Both the position numbers and the translations under genes were made by a program. This document shows, piece by piece, positions 35,579 to 45,454 of a stretch of 64,000 bases of DNA (its first letter is position 1; every line of letters begins with the position of its first letter). This stretch comes from Prescottella defluvii. Lineage in GTDB: Bacteria > Actinomycetota > Actinomycetes > Mycobacteriales > Mycobacteriaceae. The stretch is taken from contig NZ_JPOC01000040.1 in NCBI RefSeq assembly GCF_000738775.1, positions 1-64,000 on the forward strand, read 5' to 3'. The notes under the pieces are model-generated. The model was given only the letters and a program-made list of their open reading frames with translations, searched no databases and had not been told where the DNA came from.

Positions 35579-35905
35579 CTACTGTTCGATTTCCAGTTCG
35601 CCCATGCGCGACCAGTCGACCCCGGGAATCTCGGTGTTGATGATGCGTGGGGTCTCCCGCAGCATCGGGCGCATCGCGTCCAAGCCGTTTCGGAAGTGCG
35701 CGGAACCGACGTGCTCGGCGCCGGCCTGCCCGTCACGGAACGCCTCGATCAGGACGTACTGGGCGGGATTGTCCACGCTACGAGTCCATTCGAACCAGAG
35801 GTTTCCCGGCTCGGCTCTGGTCGCATCGGTGAACTCCCGAGTGATCTCGAGCCAATCGTCCTTGTGCTCGTCCAGGACGTCGAACTTCACGACGATGAAA
35901 ATCAC
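35579..35905 (-). CDS. ABM-domain protein (putative monooxygenase)
   Basis: This 108-residue protein has one antibiotic-biosynthesis-monooxygenase (ABM) ferredoxin-like domain: MIFIVVKFDVLDEHKDDWLEITREFTDATRAEPGNLWFEWTRS. It resembles small YgiN-type quinol monooxygenases or dimeric heme-free oxygenases. It stands alone between the GAP-family gene and ltrA, so the substrate is unknown. Confidence 0.85.
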   Translation of the reverse strand: MIFIVVKFDVLDEHKDDWLEITREFTDATRAEPGNLWFEWTRSVDNPAQYVLIEAFRDGQAGAEHVGSAHFRNGLDAMRPMLRETPRIINTEIPGVDWSRMGELEIEQ

Positions 35906-35996
35906 GATGACTCCAGTCTGTTCGTCAACGGATGTCGAACCGGCGGCCCGGTGTCTGCCGCCGCGTAGTCAGTATCTGTCGTGGGCGACGTCGCGA

Positions 35997-37196
35997 TCAA
36001 TGCGAGCGAACTTCCCGCCGCGGCTCGGCGAACCGGAAGAACTCGAACATGATGAGCGCGAGCAGTACCGCGGTGAGCACTCCCAGCGTCGCGAGGGCCG
36101 GGAGATGCCACACGACGGGGACGAGCGCGATCAGCACGATCACTGCGCCGATGCGGGGAACGCTGAGCGCACCCGTTCCGTACTTCTTGAAGAACACCAG
36201 TGCCGCCAGATACAGCGCGGTGCCGCCGAACAGCGCCACCAGTGGCCACCCGGTGAGCGGGTCCGTCAAACGGTGGTGGTTGCCGTCGCCGACGTAGTAG
36301 AGGATCTTCTTCAGCCCGAGCGAGAGCATCACGATGCCGATCACCATCGGTAGGTGCGCGTAGCTGTAGCAGCGTTGCGCGATCCGGATTCGTCGTCGTC
36401 CGCCGGCCTCCTCGAACGCGTGCTCGACCATGAGCGAGGTGACGTCGAAATAGGCCCACCACAGCAGCGACGACACGGCCAGGCCCAGCAGCGAGGCGAC
36501 GATGATCGCCCAGGTGATCGGCAGGCTCGCGACACCGATGCCGATCGAGACGATCGACTCGCCCAGCGCGATGATGACGAACAGGCCGTGCCGCTCCGCG
36601 AAGTGGCTCACCGAGCGCAGACGCCAGTCGGTGCCGCCGAGCAGGGTGCCGAGATAGTCACCGGCGAGCGCCAGGAACCACATCACCGTCTGCCACGGTC
36701 CGGTCAGCTGCGACGCGATCAGCAGGAACGTCGTGCCCGCGAGCATCGACGGAACGAACCGCATCACCTGGCCGCGTAGCTGGGGGTCGTCCCTGCTGAT
36801 CACCAGGAACATCAGGATGTGCAGCAGTCGGACCGCGAAGTAGCCGAGGGCGAAGACGATCGGGCCGTCGAGTCCGCCCGGCAGGTCGTCGAATGCCTCC
36901 GGGATGGTCAGCGCCACGATGAACACCGCGGACATCGCCGCCAGCATCACCACCCGCACGACGCCCTCGTCGGCGCGCACCAGGTTGGCCAGCCACGAGT
37001 AGCCCACCCAGCTCCACCACAGCACCGCCATCACCAGCACGCCGTGCAGCAGGGTGATGCCGCGGGGATCGTCGGCCATCAGGTCGGTGACCCGGGTGAG
37101 GGCGAAGACGAACACCAGGTCGAAGAACAGCTCGAGCGGGGAGACCGACGCGCGTTCCTCGGTGGGCCGGGTGGTCAACCGTCGGGTGAGGTCCAC
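35997..37196 (-). CDS. ltrA: Low temperature requirement protein A (LtrA) family membrane protein
   Basis: This 399-residue protein has about twelve hydrophobic segments. The family signature is clear near the N-terminus ([22 protein letters not shown]) and in the middle ([21 protein letters not shown]). LtrA was named in Listeria; its biochemical role is not settled. The start is a GTG at 37196 ([11 protein letters not shown]) with only a weak ribosome binding site; further upstream GTGs exist. It is divergent from lysC. Confidence 0.88.
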   Translation of the reverse strand: MDLTRRLTTRPTEERASVSPLELFFDLVFVFALTRVTDLMADDPRGITLLHGVLVMAVLWWSWVGYSWLANLVRADEGVVRVVMLAAMSAVFIVALTIPEAFDDLPGGLDGPIVFALGYFAVRLLHILMFLVISRDDPQLRGQVMRFVPSMLAGTTFLLIASQLTGPWQTVMWFLALAGDYLGTLLGGTDWRLRSVSHFAERHGLFVIIALGESIVSIGIGVASLPITWAIIVASLLGLAVSSLLWWAYFDVTSLMVEHAFEEAGGRRRIRIAQRCYSYAHLPMVIGIVMLSLGLKKILYYVGDGNHHRLTDPLTGWPLVALFGGTALYLAALVFFKKYGTGALSVPRIGAVIVLIALVPVVWHLPALATLGVLTAVLLALIMFEFFRFAEPRREVRSH

Positions 37197-37337
37197 AACG
37201 ACGATGCTGCCACCGGCGGAGACGAATCGTGTCGTGAATCCATTGGTCAGGACGGCCCTGCACTCAATCGGACGCTCGTCGGTAAGCTCGACAGCTGGAC
37301 TTGCATCATCCATCCATCTACCCGGAGGTACACACGC

Positions 37338-38603
37338 GTGGCTCTCGTCGTCCAGAAGTACGGGGGATCCTCGGTCTCGAGTGCCGAGCGCATCCGACGC
37401 GTCGCTGAACGGATCGTCGAGACGAAGAAGGCGGGCAATGACGTCGTCGTGGTCGTCTCGGCGATGGGCGACACGACCGACGAACTGCTCGACCTCGCGC
37501 AGCAGGTGTGCCCGGTGCCGCCTGCTCGCGAGATGGACATGCTGCTCACCTCGGGTGAGCGCATCTCCAACGCTCTCGTCGCGATGGCGATCCACTCCCT
37601 CGGCGCGCAGGCGCGGTCGTTCACCGGCTCGCAGGCCGGCGTCATCACGACCGGAAGCCACGGCAACGCCAAGATCATCGACGTCACGCCGGGCCGCGTC
37701 CGCGCCGCGCTCGACGAGGGTTCGATCGTGCTGGTGGCCGGCTTCCAGGGCGTCAGCCAGGACAGCAAGGACGTCACCACGCTCGGCCGCGGCGGCTCCG
37801 ACACCACCGCCGTCGCCCTCGCCGCGGCGCTGAAGGCCGACGTGTGCGAGATCTACACCGACGTCGACGGTGTCTTCACCGCCGACCCGCGCATCGTGCC
37901 CGACGCGCAGCGCCTCGACACCGTCTCCTTCGAGGAGATGCTGGAGATGGCCGCGTGCGGCGCCAAGGTGCTCATGTTGCGCTGCGTCGAGTACGCCCGC
38001 CGCTACAACGTGCCCGTGCACGTCCGCTCGTCATACACGACCAAGCCCGGAACGATCGTGTCCGGATCGATGGAGGACATTCCCGTGGAAGAAGCCCTGA
38101 TCACCGGTGTTGCGCACGACCGCGGCGAGGCCAAGGTCACCGTCGTCGGACTGCCCGACACTCCGGGTCACGCCGCGAAGCTCTTCCGTGCCGTCGCGGA
38201 CGCCGAGATCAACATCGACATGGTGCTGCAGAACATCTCCAAGGTGGAGACCGGCAAGACCGACATCACCTTCACGCTGCCCAAGTCCGACGGCCCGCGC
38301 GCGGTCGAGAAGCTGACGGCCCTGCAGTCGGAGATCGGCTTCACGCAGATCCTGTTCGACGACCTCATCGGCAAGGTGTCGCTCGTCGGCGCCGGCATGA
38401 AGAGCCACCCGGGCGTCACCGCCAAGTTCTGCGAGGCGCTGGCCGAGGCGGACGTCAACATCGACCTGATCTCCACCTCGGAGATCCGCATCTCGGTGCT
38501 CGTCAAGGACACCGACCTGGACGACGCGGTGCGCGCGATCCATGCAGCTTTCGGACTCGGCGGCGAGGAAGCGGCCGTCGTACACGCAGGAACGGGACGG
38601 TAA
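37338..38603 (+). CDS. lysC: Aspartokinase, alpha subunit
   Basis: This 421-residue enzyme phosphorylates L-aspartate, the first step toward lysine, diaminopimelate, threonine and methionine. The kinase domain opens with [14 protein letters not shown] and contains [16 protein letters not shown]. Two C-terminal ACT domains (about residues 265-421) carry the feedback region [12 protein letters not shown]. Length and the GTG start (37338) equal those of corynebacterial LysC, which is regulated by lysine plus threonine. The beta subunit is probably made from an internal start. asd follows after six bases. Confidence 0.96.
   Translation: MALVVQKYGGSSVSSAERIRRVAERIVETKKAGNDVVVVVSAMGDTTDELLDLAQQVCPVPPAREMDMLLTSGERISNALVAMAIHSLGAQARSFTGSQAGVITTGSHGNAKIIDVTPGRVRAALDEGSIVLVAGFQGVSQDSKDVTTLGRGGSDTTAVALAAALKADVCEIYTDVDGVFTADPRIVPDAQRLDTVSFEEMLEMAACGAKVLMLRCVEYARRYNVPVHVRSSYTTKPGTIVSGSMEDIPVEEALITGVAHDRGEAKVTVVGLPDTPGHAAKLFRAVADAEINIDMVLQNISKVETGKTDITFTLPKSDGPRAVEKLTALQSEIGFTQILFDDLIGKVSLVGAGMKSHPGVTAKFCEALAEADVNIDLISTSEIRISVLVKDTDLDDAVRAIHAAFGLGGEEAAVVHAGTGR
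38085..38603 (+). CDS. lysC: Aspartokinase beta subunit from internal in-frame start
   Basis: In Corynebacterium the beta subunit of aspartokinase is translated from a GTG at codon 250 of lysC. The same codon here (38085, V250 in [10 protein letters not shown]) is a GTG with GGAGG (38072-38076) eight bases upstream. The product would be 172 residues and contain both ACT domains, forming the regulatory part of an alpha2-beta2 enzyme. The signal is seen in the sequence; expression is inferred. Confidence 0.7.
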   Translation: MEEALITGVAHDRGEAKVTVVGLPDTPGHAAKLFRAVADAEINIDMVLQNISKVETGKTDITFTLPKSDGPRAVEKLTALQSEIGFTQILFDDLIGKVSLVGAGMKSHPGVTAKFCEALAEADVNIDLISTSEIRISVLVKDTDLDDAVRAIHAAFGLGGEEAAVVHAGTGR

Positions 38604-39644
<1,041 letters not shown>

Positions 39645-39662
39645 AGGCCCAGTCGCTGTCGG

Positions 39663-39696
39663 AGATGCCCCGTACCGGATTCGGTACGGGGCATCT
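39663..39696. terminator. Terminator after asd, shared with converging gene
   Basis: Arms AGATGCCCCGTACCG and CGGTACGGGGCATCT are fully complementary over 15 bases with loop GATT and are followed by TCCGTT. It ends the lysC-asd operon and stands 18 bases from the end of the converging Imm51-like gene. Confidence 0.85.
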
Positions 39697-39713
39697 TCCG
39701 TTCGGGAACCGGT

Positions 39714-40055
39714 TCAGTCGAGTTCGGCGATCGCGACCAGCCCACCGAGATACTCGGAATCGGAGTACGCCCTGGCCAGGATCGTGCCGAGTTCGGCGAG
39801 CGCGTCGTGGTCGGTGCCGTACGCGACGAACATCCCGGCCTCGGGATCGGTGCGGAAGCGTTCCTCCAGGTGGGGTGCGTCGCGCCCGACCACGGCGTGG
39901 GCGACCGAGGCCCAGTCGTACCCGGAGCCTTCGAAACCCTCCACCTGCTCGAATACTGCTGCCACCGTGCCGAAATGCTGGTCCGTCAGCATCAGCGACC
40001 AGTTGCCCGGGGACGTCTCGAAAAGCCGCAACGGTTCGATCGAAGGCGATGTCAT
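39714..40055 (-). CDS. Immunity protein 51 (Imm51)-like protein
   Basis: This 113-residue protein has the layout of the Imm51 family found in polymorphic-toxin loci: VAAVFEQVEGFEGSGYDWASVAHAVV followed by FRTDPEAGMFVAYGTDHDALAELG. Members are cytoplasmic and neutralise a toxin domain. No toxin gene is visible within the window, so it is an orphan here. The ATG at 40055 is chosen because an upstream in-frame extension runs into the divergent carboxylase gene and reads as low-complexity sequence. Confidence 0.75.
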   Translation of the reverse strand: MTSPSIEPLRLFETSPGNWSLMLTDQHFGTVAAVFEQVEGFEGSGYDWASVAHAVVGRDAPHLEERFRTDPEAGMFVAYGTDHDALAELGTILARAYSDSEYLGGLVAIAELD

Positions 40056-40221
40056 GGGTGCATCGAAGCACGACCGACCGACAAGTCTGCTCTCGGGGAC
40101 CGCGGGGCCAGGTTCAGGGGCTGCCGAGTCCTTTTGCCGCCGAGTGCGATCGGCCGTAGGTTGGCATCGACGGTGGCCGACGTGATCCGGTTCACTCGCG
40201 GGATCGGGAAGGACATCGACG

Positions 40222-41742
40222 ATGGACGCTGGGAACAGTCGGGAGTGGGCACCGCTCCTGGAACGTCTGGCCGACCGGAAGACGGCGGCGCAGACGATGG
40301 GCGGTGCCGAGAAGGTCGCCCGGTACCGGGCGGCGGGGCGACTCGATGCGCGCACCCGGATCGAGCACCTGCTCGACCCGCAGTCGTTCGACGAACTCGG
40401 CCTGCTCGCGGGAGACGGCATTCCGGCCGACGCGTTCGTCGCCGGATCGGGCCTGGTCGACGGCCGACCGGTCATGGTCGGGGCCGAGGACTTCACCGTC
40501 GCCGGCGGGTCCATCGGCACCGCGGCGGCGACCAAGCGGACACGTGCGGCCCAACTGGCGCTGCGAAACCGGATTCCGCTGGTGACGATGCTCGAGGGGG
40601 CCGGGCATCGCGCCACCAACGCGCTCGAGCGGAACCGGCCCGCGCCCAACGACCTCCAGGCGATGGCGGACCTCTCGGGACTGGTGCCGACGGTCGCGAT
40701 CGTGACCGGGCCGTCGGCCGGTCACGGGGCCCTCGCGGCACCGCTGTCCGACTTCGTGATCATGGTGGACGGCCACGGTGCGCTGTTCACGGCCGGGCCT
40801 CCGCTGGTGGCGGCGTCCACCGGCGAACAGGTCGACAAACAAGCACTCGGCGGCCCACGGGTCGCGATCGACGCCTCCGGTGTCGCGCACAATCTCGCCG
40901 ACTCCGACGAGGCCGCCCTGGCCCTGGCTCGCCGCTACCTGTCGTACTTCCCGAGCAGTGCGTGGCAGCGGCCGCCGTGGGCCGGACCTGCGCAGGGCAA
41001 CCACGACGTGGGGGAGCGGGCACTGCCGGAACTGCTCGACCTGATCCCGGTGAACCAGAAGCGGCCCTACGACATGCGTGCCGTCGTCGACCGGCTGGCC
41101 GACGACGGCACCGTCACCGAGATCCAACCCACCTACGGGAAGTCGATCATCACCGCTCTGGCCCGGATCGGCGGGCACGCGGTCGCAGTGGTGGCCAACC
41201 AGCCGAGCGTGATGGCCGGGTCGGTGACGGTGGCCGCCGCCGACAAGGCCGCCGCCTTCCTGCAACTGGTGGGAGCGTTCCACCTTCCGGTCGTGTTCCT
41301 CGCGGACAATCCGGGGGTGATGGCGGGCAGCGCGTCCGAGCAGGCCGGCATCCTCAAAGCCAGTGCCCGGATGTTCACGGCGCAGCACCGACTGCGGACC
41401 CCCAAGTTCCACATCACGGTCCGCAAGGCCTTCGGGTTCGGCAGCTCGGTGATGGGGATGAACCCGTACGACGACCAGTCCATGACGCTCGCGTTCCCCG
41501 CCGTCACCCTCGGTGGCATTCCGGCCGATGTCGGAGGCCGGACGGCGAAGGAGGACGACGAGACGCGGCGGGCGCTGGTCGAGAACGAGGCCTCCGGGCC
41601 CTGGGCGCTGGCGCAGACACTGTTCTACGACGACGTCATCGACCCGCGCGAACTCCGCAACATCCTGATCCGGGGTCTACGGAGAGCCGCCCACGACGGC
41701 GGAGCGGTCGAACCCGTCGCGCACCACGGCTACCTGCGCTAG
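40222..41742 (+). CDS. Acyl-CoA carboxylase, carboxyltransferase (beta) subunit
   Basis: This 506-residue protein of the crotonase-like carboxyltransferase fold transfers carboxyl from biotin to an acyl-CoA. Both halves are visible: the N-terminal half with GSGLVDGRPVMVGAEDFTVAGGSIG and the C-terminal half with VVFLADNPGVMAGSASEQAGILKASARMF and a final FPAVTLGGIPADVGG. No biotin carboxylase or biotin carrier gene is adjacent, so the partner alpha subunit must be encoded elsewhere. The substrate (acetyl-, propionyl- or another CoA) is not evident. Confidence 0.88.
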   Translation: MDAGNSREWAPLLERLADRKTAAQTMGGAEKVARYRAAGRLDARTRIEHLLDPQSFDELGLLAGDGIPADAFVAGSGLVDGRPVMVGAEDFTVAGGSIGTAAATKRTRAAQLALRNRIPLVTMLEGAGHRATNALERNRPAPNDLQAMADLSGLVPTVAIVTGPSAGHGALAAPLSDFVIMVDGHGALFTAGPPLVAASTGEQVDKQALGGPRVAIDASGVAHNLADSDEAALALARRYLSYFPSSAWQRPPWAGPAQGNHDVGERALPELLDLIPVNQKRPYDMRAVVDRLADDGTVTEIQPTYGKSIITALARIGGHAVAVVANQPSVMAGSVTVAAADKAAAFLQLVGAFHLPVVFLADNPGVMAGSASEQAGILKASARMFTAQHRLRTPKFHITVRKAFGFGSSVMGMNPYDDQSMTLAFPAVTLGGIPADVGGRTAKEDDETRRALVENEASGPWALAQTLFYDDVIDPRELRNILIRGLRRAAHDGGAVEPVAHHGYLR

Positions 41743-41796
41743 CGGCAATTCACGGGTGTGTCGCGCGCGGTTCGCGCATACCGCCGGCCGGCCCGG

Positions 41797-42252
41797 TCAG
41801 GGGCGTGCGGTGAAGGTGCTCTGCGCGGATGCCGCGACCCCCGACAGCAGCGACACGATCGCGATGCCGACGACGAGGTAGATGGCCCCGCTGGCGATCT
41901 GCGACTTGGTGGTGGCGTCGACGCTGAACGGCCACAGGGCCGCGGCGGCCGTCGCCAGGATGCCGATCCAGGAGAAGAAGACGGACGCGCGCGGCGTCGA
42001 GATGAGAAGAAGGTGCAGCAGTCCCGTCGCGATCAGTGCCGCGATCGCGGAGTAGACGGCCACGGTGGTGACCTGCGAATCCCACGGCGTGTGCGGCGGT
42101 GAGATCACGGGGGTGTCGATCGGGCCGCGCACCGCCAGCACCCCGACCACGGCGGCGAGTGCGGCGACGATCGCAGTGGCGACACCACCCGCCCACAGTC
42201 GCCGCCAGTTGATTGCGGTACGGGTGACTCGAACCGTCGGTTCCGCGCTCAT
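41797..42252 (-). CDS. Four-helix membrane protein (DUF6069-like)
   Basis: This 151-residue protein has four hydrophobic segments and the pattern of the DUF6069 family: a first helix after RRLWAGGVATAIVAALAAVVGVLAV, a loop with a TPWDSQVTTVAVYS stretch, then three more helices. Function is unknown. The start ATG at 42252 follows a GGAAGGAG-like ribosome binding site. It is a single-gene unit between the carboxyltransferase gene and a duplicated terminator. Confidence 0.72.
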   Translation of the reverse strand: MSAEPTVRVTRTAINWRRLWAGGVATAIVAALAAVVGVLAVRGPIDTPVISPPHTPWDSQVTTVAVYSAIAALIATGLLHLLLISTPRASVFFSWIGILATAAAALWPFSVDATTKSQIASGAIYLVVGIAIVSLLSGVAASAQSTFTARP

Positions 42253-42372
42253 CGAGTGCTCCTTCCGGATCTCGAACCGGATGTGCCGTGCTGTTCAGGC
42301 TAGGCCGGGAGCAGGGGTCGGCGGGCGTGCTCGGGAAGAATCGTGGCCGATGCGAACTCTCGGTGCCCACCG

Positions 42373-42444
42373 ACCGGGTTGCGGCGCCGACACCCGACCG
42401 GGTTGCGGCGCCGACACCCGAGCGGGTGTCGGCGCCGCAACCGG
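42373..42444. terminator. Stem-loop with tandemly duplicated left arm
   Basis: A 24-base unit beginning ACCGGGTTGCGG occurs twice in tandem (42373-42396 and 42397-42420) and is followed by its inverse complement (42421-42444). The second copy forms a stem of about 20 bp with the right arm; the first copy could form an alternative, longer loop. It lies 19 bases downstream of the secreted-protein gene (minus strand) and probably ends that transcript. Confidence 0.7.
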
Positions 42445-42463
42445 GGAGGCGCGAGGCCCTGCG

Positions 42464-43045
42464 TTACGCGTCCGGGCCCGTGGAGCCGAGAGGGAGCCCC
42501 GCGAGTAGATCGCCGAGGTCTGCCGGCAGCAGCTCCTGCAGGCTGCCCAGATCGAGGTCGGCCGGCAGGATGTCCTGCAGGCTGCCGAGGTCGACGCTAC
42601 CGAGCAGGCCGCCGACCGGCACGATCTGAGCCTCACCCACCGCCGGCTGTTCCGGGTCGGTCAGCGAAATGCACTCGCCGACAACCGCGTACATGCCGTT
42701 TCCGAGATCGGTGGTGAACGTGTCCTCAGCGCCCGGGCCGACTCGTTCGGCCACGTCCGTCTGCCACGACAGGAAGCCCGGCTCCGTGATCTTGCTCGGA
42801 TCCTGCTGCAACGCGGGCAGCTTGGCGGCCTCGAGCGCGAAGGCGCCGCAGCTCGTGGTGGGGTCCTCGTTGGTGTTGGCGACGGTGACCGAGAGAGTGT
42901 TGCCGTCGACGGCGGTCGTCACGGTCGGGCTGGTGAGCTCGACCGGTTCGGCCGAGGCCAGAGCGGGTGCTGCGAGCGCTGCCGCGGCGACGATGGCAGC
43001 CCCACCGACCGCGTGACCGAGTGCCTTCCGATTACGCAACTGCAT
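42464..43045 (-). CDS. Secreted protein with C-terminal DLGSLQ repeats
   Basis: This 193-residue protein has a signal peptide (KALGHAVGGAAIVAAAALAAPALASA, cleavage after ASA near residue 30). The mature part carries two cysteines (TTSCGAF and GECISL) that could pair. The C-terminus has two near-identical units of the type DLGSLQ(D/E)(I/L)LPADL before ending in LGSTGPDA. Mycobacteriales encode many such small envelope proteins of unknown role. The ATG at 43045 has AAGGGG six bases upstream and is preferred over ATG 43051. Confidence 0.8.
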   Translation of the reverse strand: MQLRNRKALGHAVGGAAIVAAAALAAPALASAEPVELTSPTVTTAVDGNTLSVTVANTNEDPTTSCGAFALEAAKLPALQQDPSKITEPGFLSWQTDVAERVGPGAEDTFTTDLGNGMYAVVGECISLTDPEQPAVGEAQIVPVGGLLGSVDLGSLQDILPADLDLGSLQELLPADLGDLLAGLPLGSTGPDA

Positions 43046-43302
43046 GTTCATCCCCTTCCAAATGTGAACCATCGGAACGTGATCCGGGTTGGCGCAATCC
43101 CGACACCAAGATCACCCCTCCACCATCGACGCCATACGTCGGGGCTGCAACAGCAAAGTCGGTCAAATGGGTCGTATCGGCCGAGGGCCCGGCGTAGGGT
43201 GACGGGTCCGCGTGGGCGGGGCAGCGCCATGAACAGGGCAAACCGAGTGGTCAGTCTTCTAGGTAACGATGCTGTAACGGTATGATCTGGACGGTCGATC
43301 AA

Positions 43303-44217
43303 TCATTGCGACGCTTGGGTTTTCGGAGGGTAGACGGTCTCGGTGAGGGGCTCCGCCGGTCCGCGCAGGTACCGGCCGATCGGCCCCTCGTCCAGCGCGA
43401 GCGCCTTCGCGATCACCGAGGCACCGACGACGATTCCGCACGCGACGAACATCCAGCCGATCGCGGTGAAGATCAGGCCCAGGTCCCCGAACTTGGCTTC
43501 GGCCGTGGCCACCGTCCGAGGCAGGACGACGTTGCCGCCGATCCGTAGCACCGTCAGCCCCGCGGCGGTGATCACCCCGGTGGACCACAACACGCGGGCC
43601 GAGAGACGGCGTTCGGTGAGCAGGTACGGCACCAGCGTCCACAGCCCGGCCCAGACGGCGAACTGGGCGACGAGGACGAGCGACCCGCCCAGGTACGGCA
43701 CGCCGAGCAGTGCCCGGGTGGCGCCGATCAGGGCCGCGCTCGCCGCCACCGACAGCAGCACCGCGATCCACCGCCACCAGCTCGCGAACTTCAGCGTCGG
43801 GACGTGCCACACCCGCCCGTACATCCGGCCGAGGGCGCGGGCGAAGGACGTCCCGCCGAGCAGGACCATCAGCAGGCCGACGATGCCGAAGGCCGCGAAC
43901 GACGGATCGTCGACGCCGAGGCCGTCCGTGCTCACGTCGACGCTGTCCATGTCGATACCGAACTGGTCGAAGAAGCCCTTGGTGAACGTGTCGTGGCTAC
44001 CGATCGTCGATGCGACGATCACCACCGGCAGCACCGACGTGAACGACTGGGCCGCCAGTGTCATGGACCGGTCCGCCCACTCGATGTCGACGAAGCCGGA
44101 CAGCATCCGCTGAACCGTCCGACCGGGTGCGGTGCCGCGCAACCAGCCCTGCGCGGACTCCGACCGCGCGGCCAGCGCCTCCCGCGCCAGCGCGACATTG
44201 AACCTCGACGACCGCAC
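43303..44217 (-). CDS. YihY/BrkB-like (YhjD) membrane protein
   Basis: This 304-residue protein has about six hydrophobic segments and the look of the YihY/virulence factor BrkB family, related to the lipopolysaccharide-linked YhjD: an amphipathic N-terminus followed by DRSMTLAAQSFTSVLPVVIVASTIG, and later GGTSFARALGRMYGRVWHVP. Family members have been mistaken for ribonucleases; their role is unknown, possibly lipid transport. The start is a GTG at 44217 preceded by GAAGGGG. It is followed by a 257-base gap that holds the promoter of the secreted-protein gene and no gene. Confidence 0.82.
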   Translation of the reverse strand: MRSSRFNVALAREALAARSESAQGWLRGTAPGRTVQRMLSGFVDIEWADRSMTLAAQSFTSVLPVVIVASTIGSHDTFTKGFFDQFGIDMDSVDVSTDGLGVDDPSFAAFGIVGLLMVLLGGTSFARALGRMYGRVWHVPTLKFASWWRWIAVLLSVAASAALIGATRALLGVPYLGGSLVLVAQFAVWAGLWTLVPYLLTERRLSARVLWSTGVITAAGLTVLRIGGNVVLPRTVATAEAKFGDLGLIFTAIGWMFVACGIVVGASVIAKALALDEGPIGRYLRGPAEPLTETVYPPKTQASQ

Positions 44218-44346
44218 GGCATCCCCTTCGAAAGGCCAGCGCCGGGGCGGCGGTTGCCACCCCGGCGGATTCCGACAGCGTAGGAGATCTCGGTCGACGC
44301 CACCCTCGCGGTGCCTGTCGCGGAGAGTGCCGTCAGCGCACTCGGG

Positions 44347-45213
44347 TCACCCGAGGTCGCGCAGGAGGAAGGACAGCACGGAGGCCAGCCAGGCGTCACG
44401 GGCCTCGATCATGGTCCAGTGGCCGCACTTGGGGAACACGTGGAATTCCGCGTTCGGGATGTCGCGCATCGGCAGCAGACCCATGTCGACGGGGCTGACG
44501 CGGTCGTCGCGACCCCACGTGATCAGGGTCGGGGCCTTGATCTTGCCGAGCTTCGCCCAGTACGGGGTGACATCGGCCTGCGCGGCTGCCGCCGCCATCC
44601 CTGCCATCGCCTTGCTGCTGTACATGCGGCGGGCGATCTCGAGCGTCTTCGGCTCGGTCGCGAGCGCCCAGCGTTCCTCGATGAGCTGCTCGGTCACGAT
44701 CGCGGGGTCGTAGACCATCGAGTGCAGCCAGCGGATCAGGCTCTCGCGGGTCGGGTTGTCGGTGAATTCCGTCAGCAGCTTGATGCCCTCGCCCGGGAAG
44801 GGGGAGAGGACGTTCTTGCCGATGCCGCCGATCGAGACGAGCTTCTTCACCCGGTCGGGGTGCGAGATCGCGATGTTGGCGCCGACGCCGCCGCCCATCG
44901 AGTTGCCGATGATGTCGACCGCGTCGAGGCCGAGGCCGTCGAGGAACACGGGGACGGCGCCCACGGCCTCGACCATGGGGTGGCCGTCGCACGGGTCGGA
45001 GACGCCGAAGCCGGGGAACTCGAGGACATAGCAGGTGAAGTGTTCCGCGAAGTCCGCGAGGACGCCGCGGTAGTTGCGCCATCCGGTGACACCGGGGCCC
45101 GAGCCGTGCAGCAGTAGCAGCGGCGGACCGTCGCCGGCCTGGTGGTAGCGGAGCACACCCTGATCGGTGTGCAGTTCCCGCTTGGAGTCCTCGTAACTGA
45201 TTTCGGTGGTCAT
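44347..45213 (-). CDS. Alpha/beta hydrolase, meta-cleavage product (C-C bond) hydrolase type
   Basis: This 288-residue hydrolase resembles the MhpC/BphD/HsaD group that cleaves carbon-carbon bonds in ring-cleavage products. The oxyanion motif is HGSGPGVTGW, the nucleophile is S105 in GNSMGGG, and the acid and base fit GRDDRVSP and KCGHW. Typical of the group are the Gly-Pro-Gly after the HG motif and the length. No dioxygenase or other ring-degradation gene is adjacent, so the substrate is unknown. The ATG at 45213 has AGAGG upstream. Confidence 0.83.
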   Translation of the reverse strand: MTTEISYEDSKRELHTDQGVLRYHQAGDGPPLLLLHGSGPGVTGWRNYRGVLADFAEHFTCYVLEFPGFGVSDPCDGHPMVEAVGAVPVFLDGLGLDAVDIIGNSMGGGVGANIAISHPDRVKKLVSIGGIGKNVLSPFPGEGIKLLTEFTDNPTRESLIRWLHSMVYDPAIVTEQLIEERWALATEPKTLEIARRMYSSKAMAGMAAAAAQADVTPYWAKLGKIKAPTLITWGRDDRVSPVDMGLLPMRDIPNAEFHVFPKCGHWTMIEARDAWLASVLSFLLRDLG

Positions 45214-45454
45214 CGTCAGCCTCTGTCTGTCGCAAATGTCATCCGGACGCTCCAGCCTGTCTCGAATCGTTGCCGCCCGCCACATGGCTTCCCGCGAAGT
45301 GGAAAGGGTTCCGCGGGGCGATTCGTCCGCCTCGCCGGGAACGGGACGGGGAATCGAGGGGGATGCGTGCAAAGCATCAGGGCGGCAGACGGTTCCGGCG
45401 TACCGTCGGGCGGGCGTACTCCGGTAGGGCGACCACGGGGAGTGTGACGGTGAC

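Noticed and set aside
43013-43302. Small open frames in the gap between the secreted-protein and BrkB-like genes
   Set aside because: They are short, unsupported by ribosome binding sites, and fall in more AT-containing promoter-like DNA.
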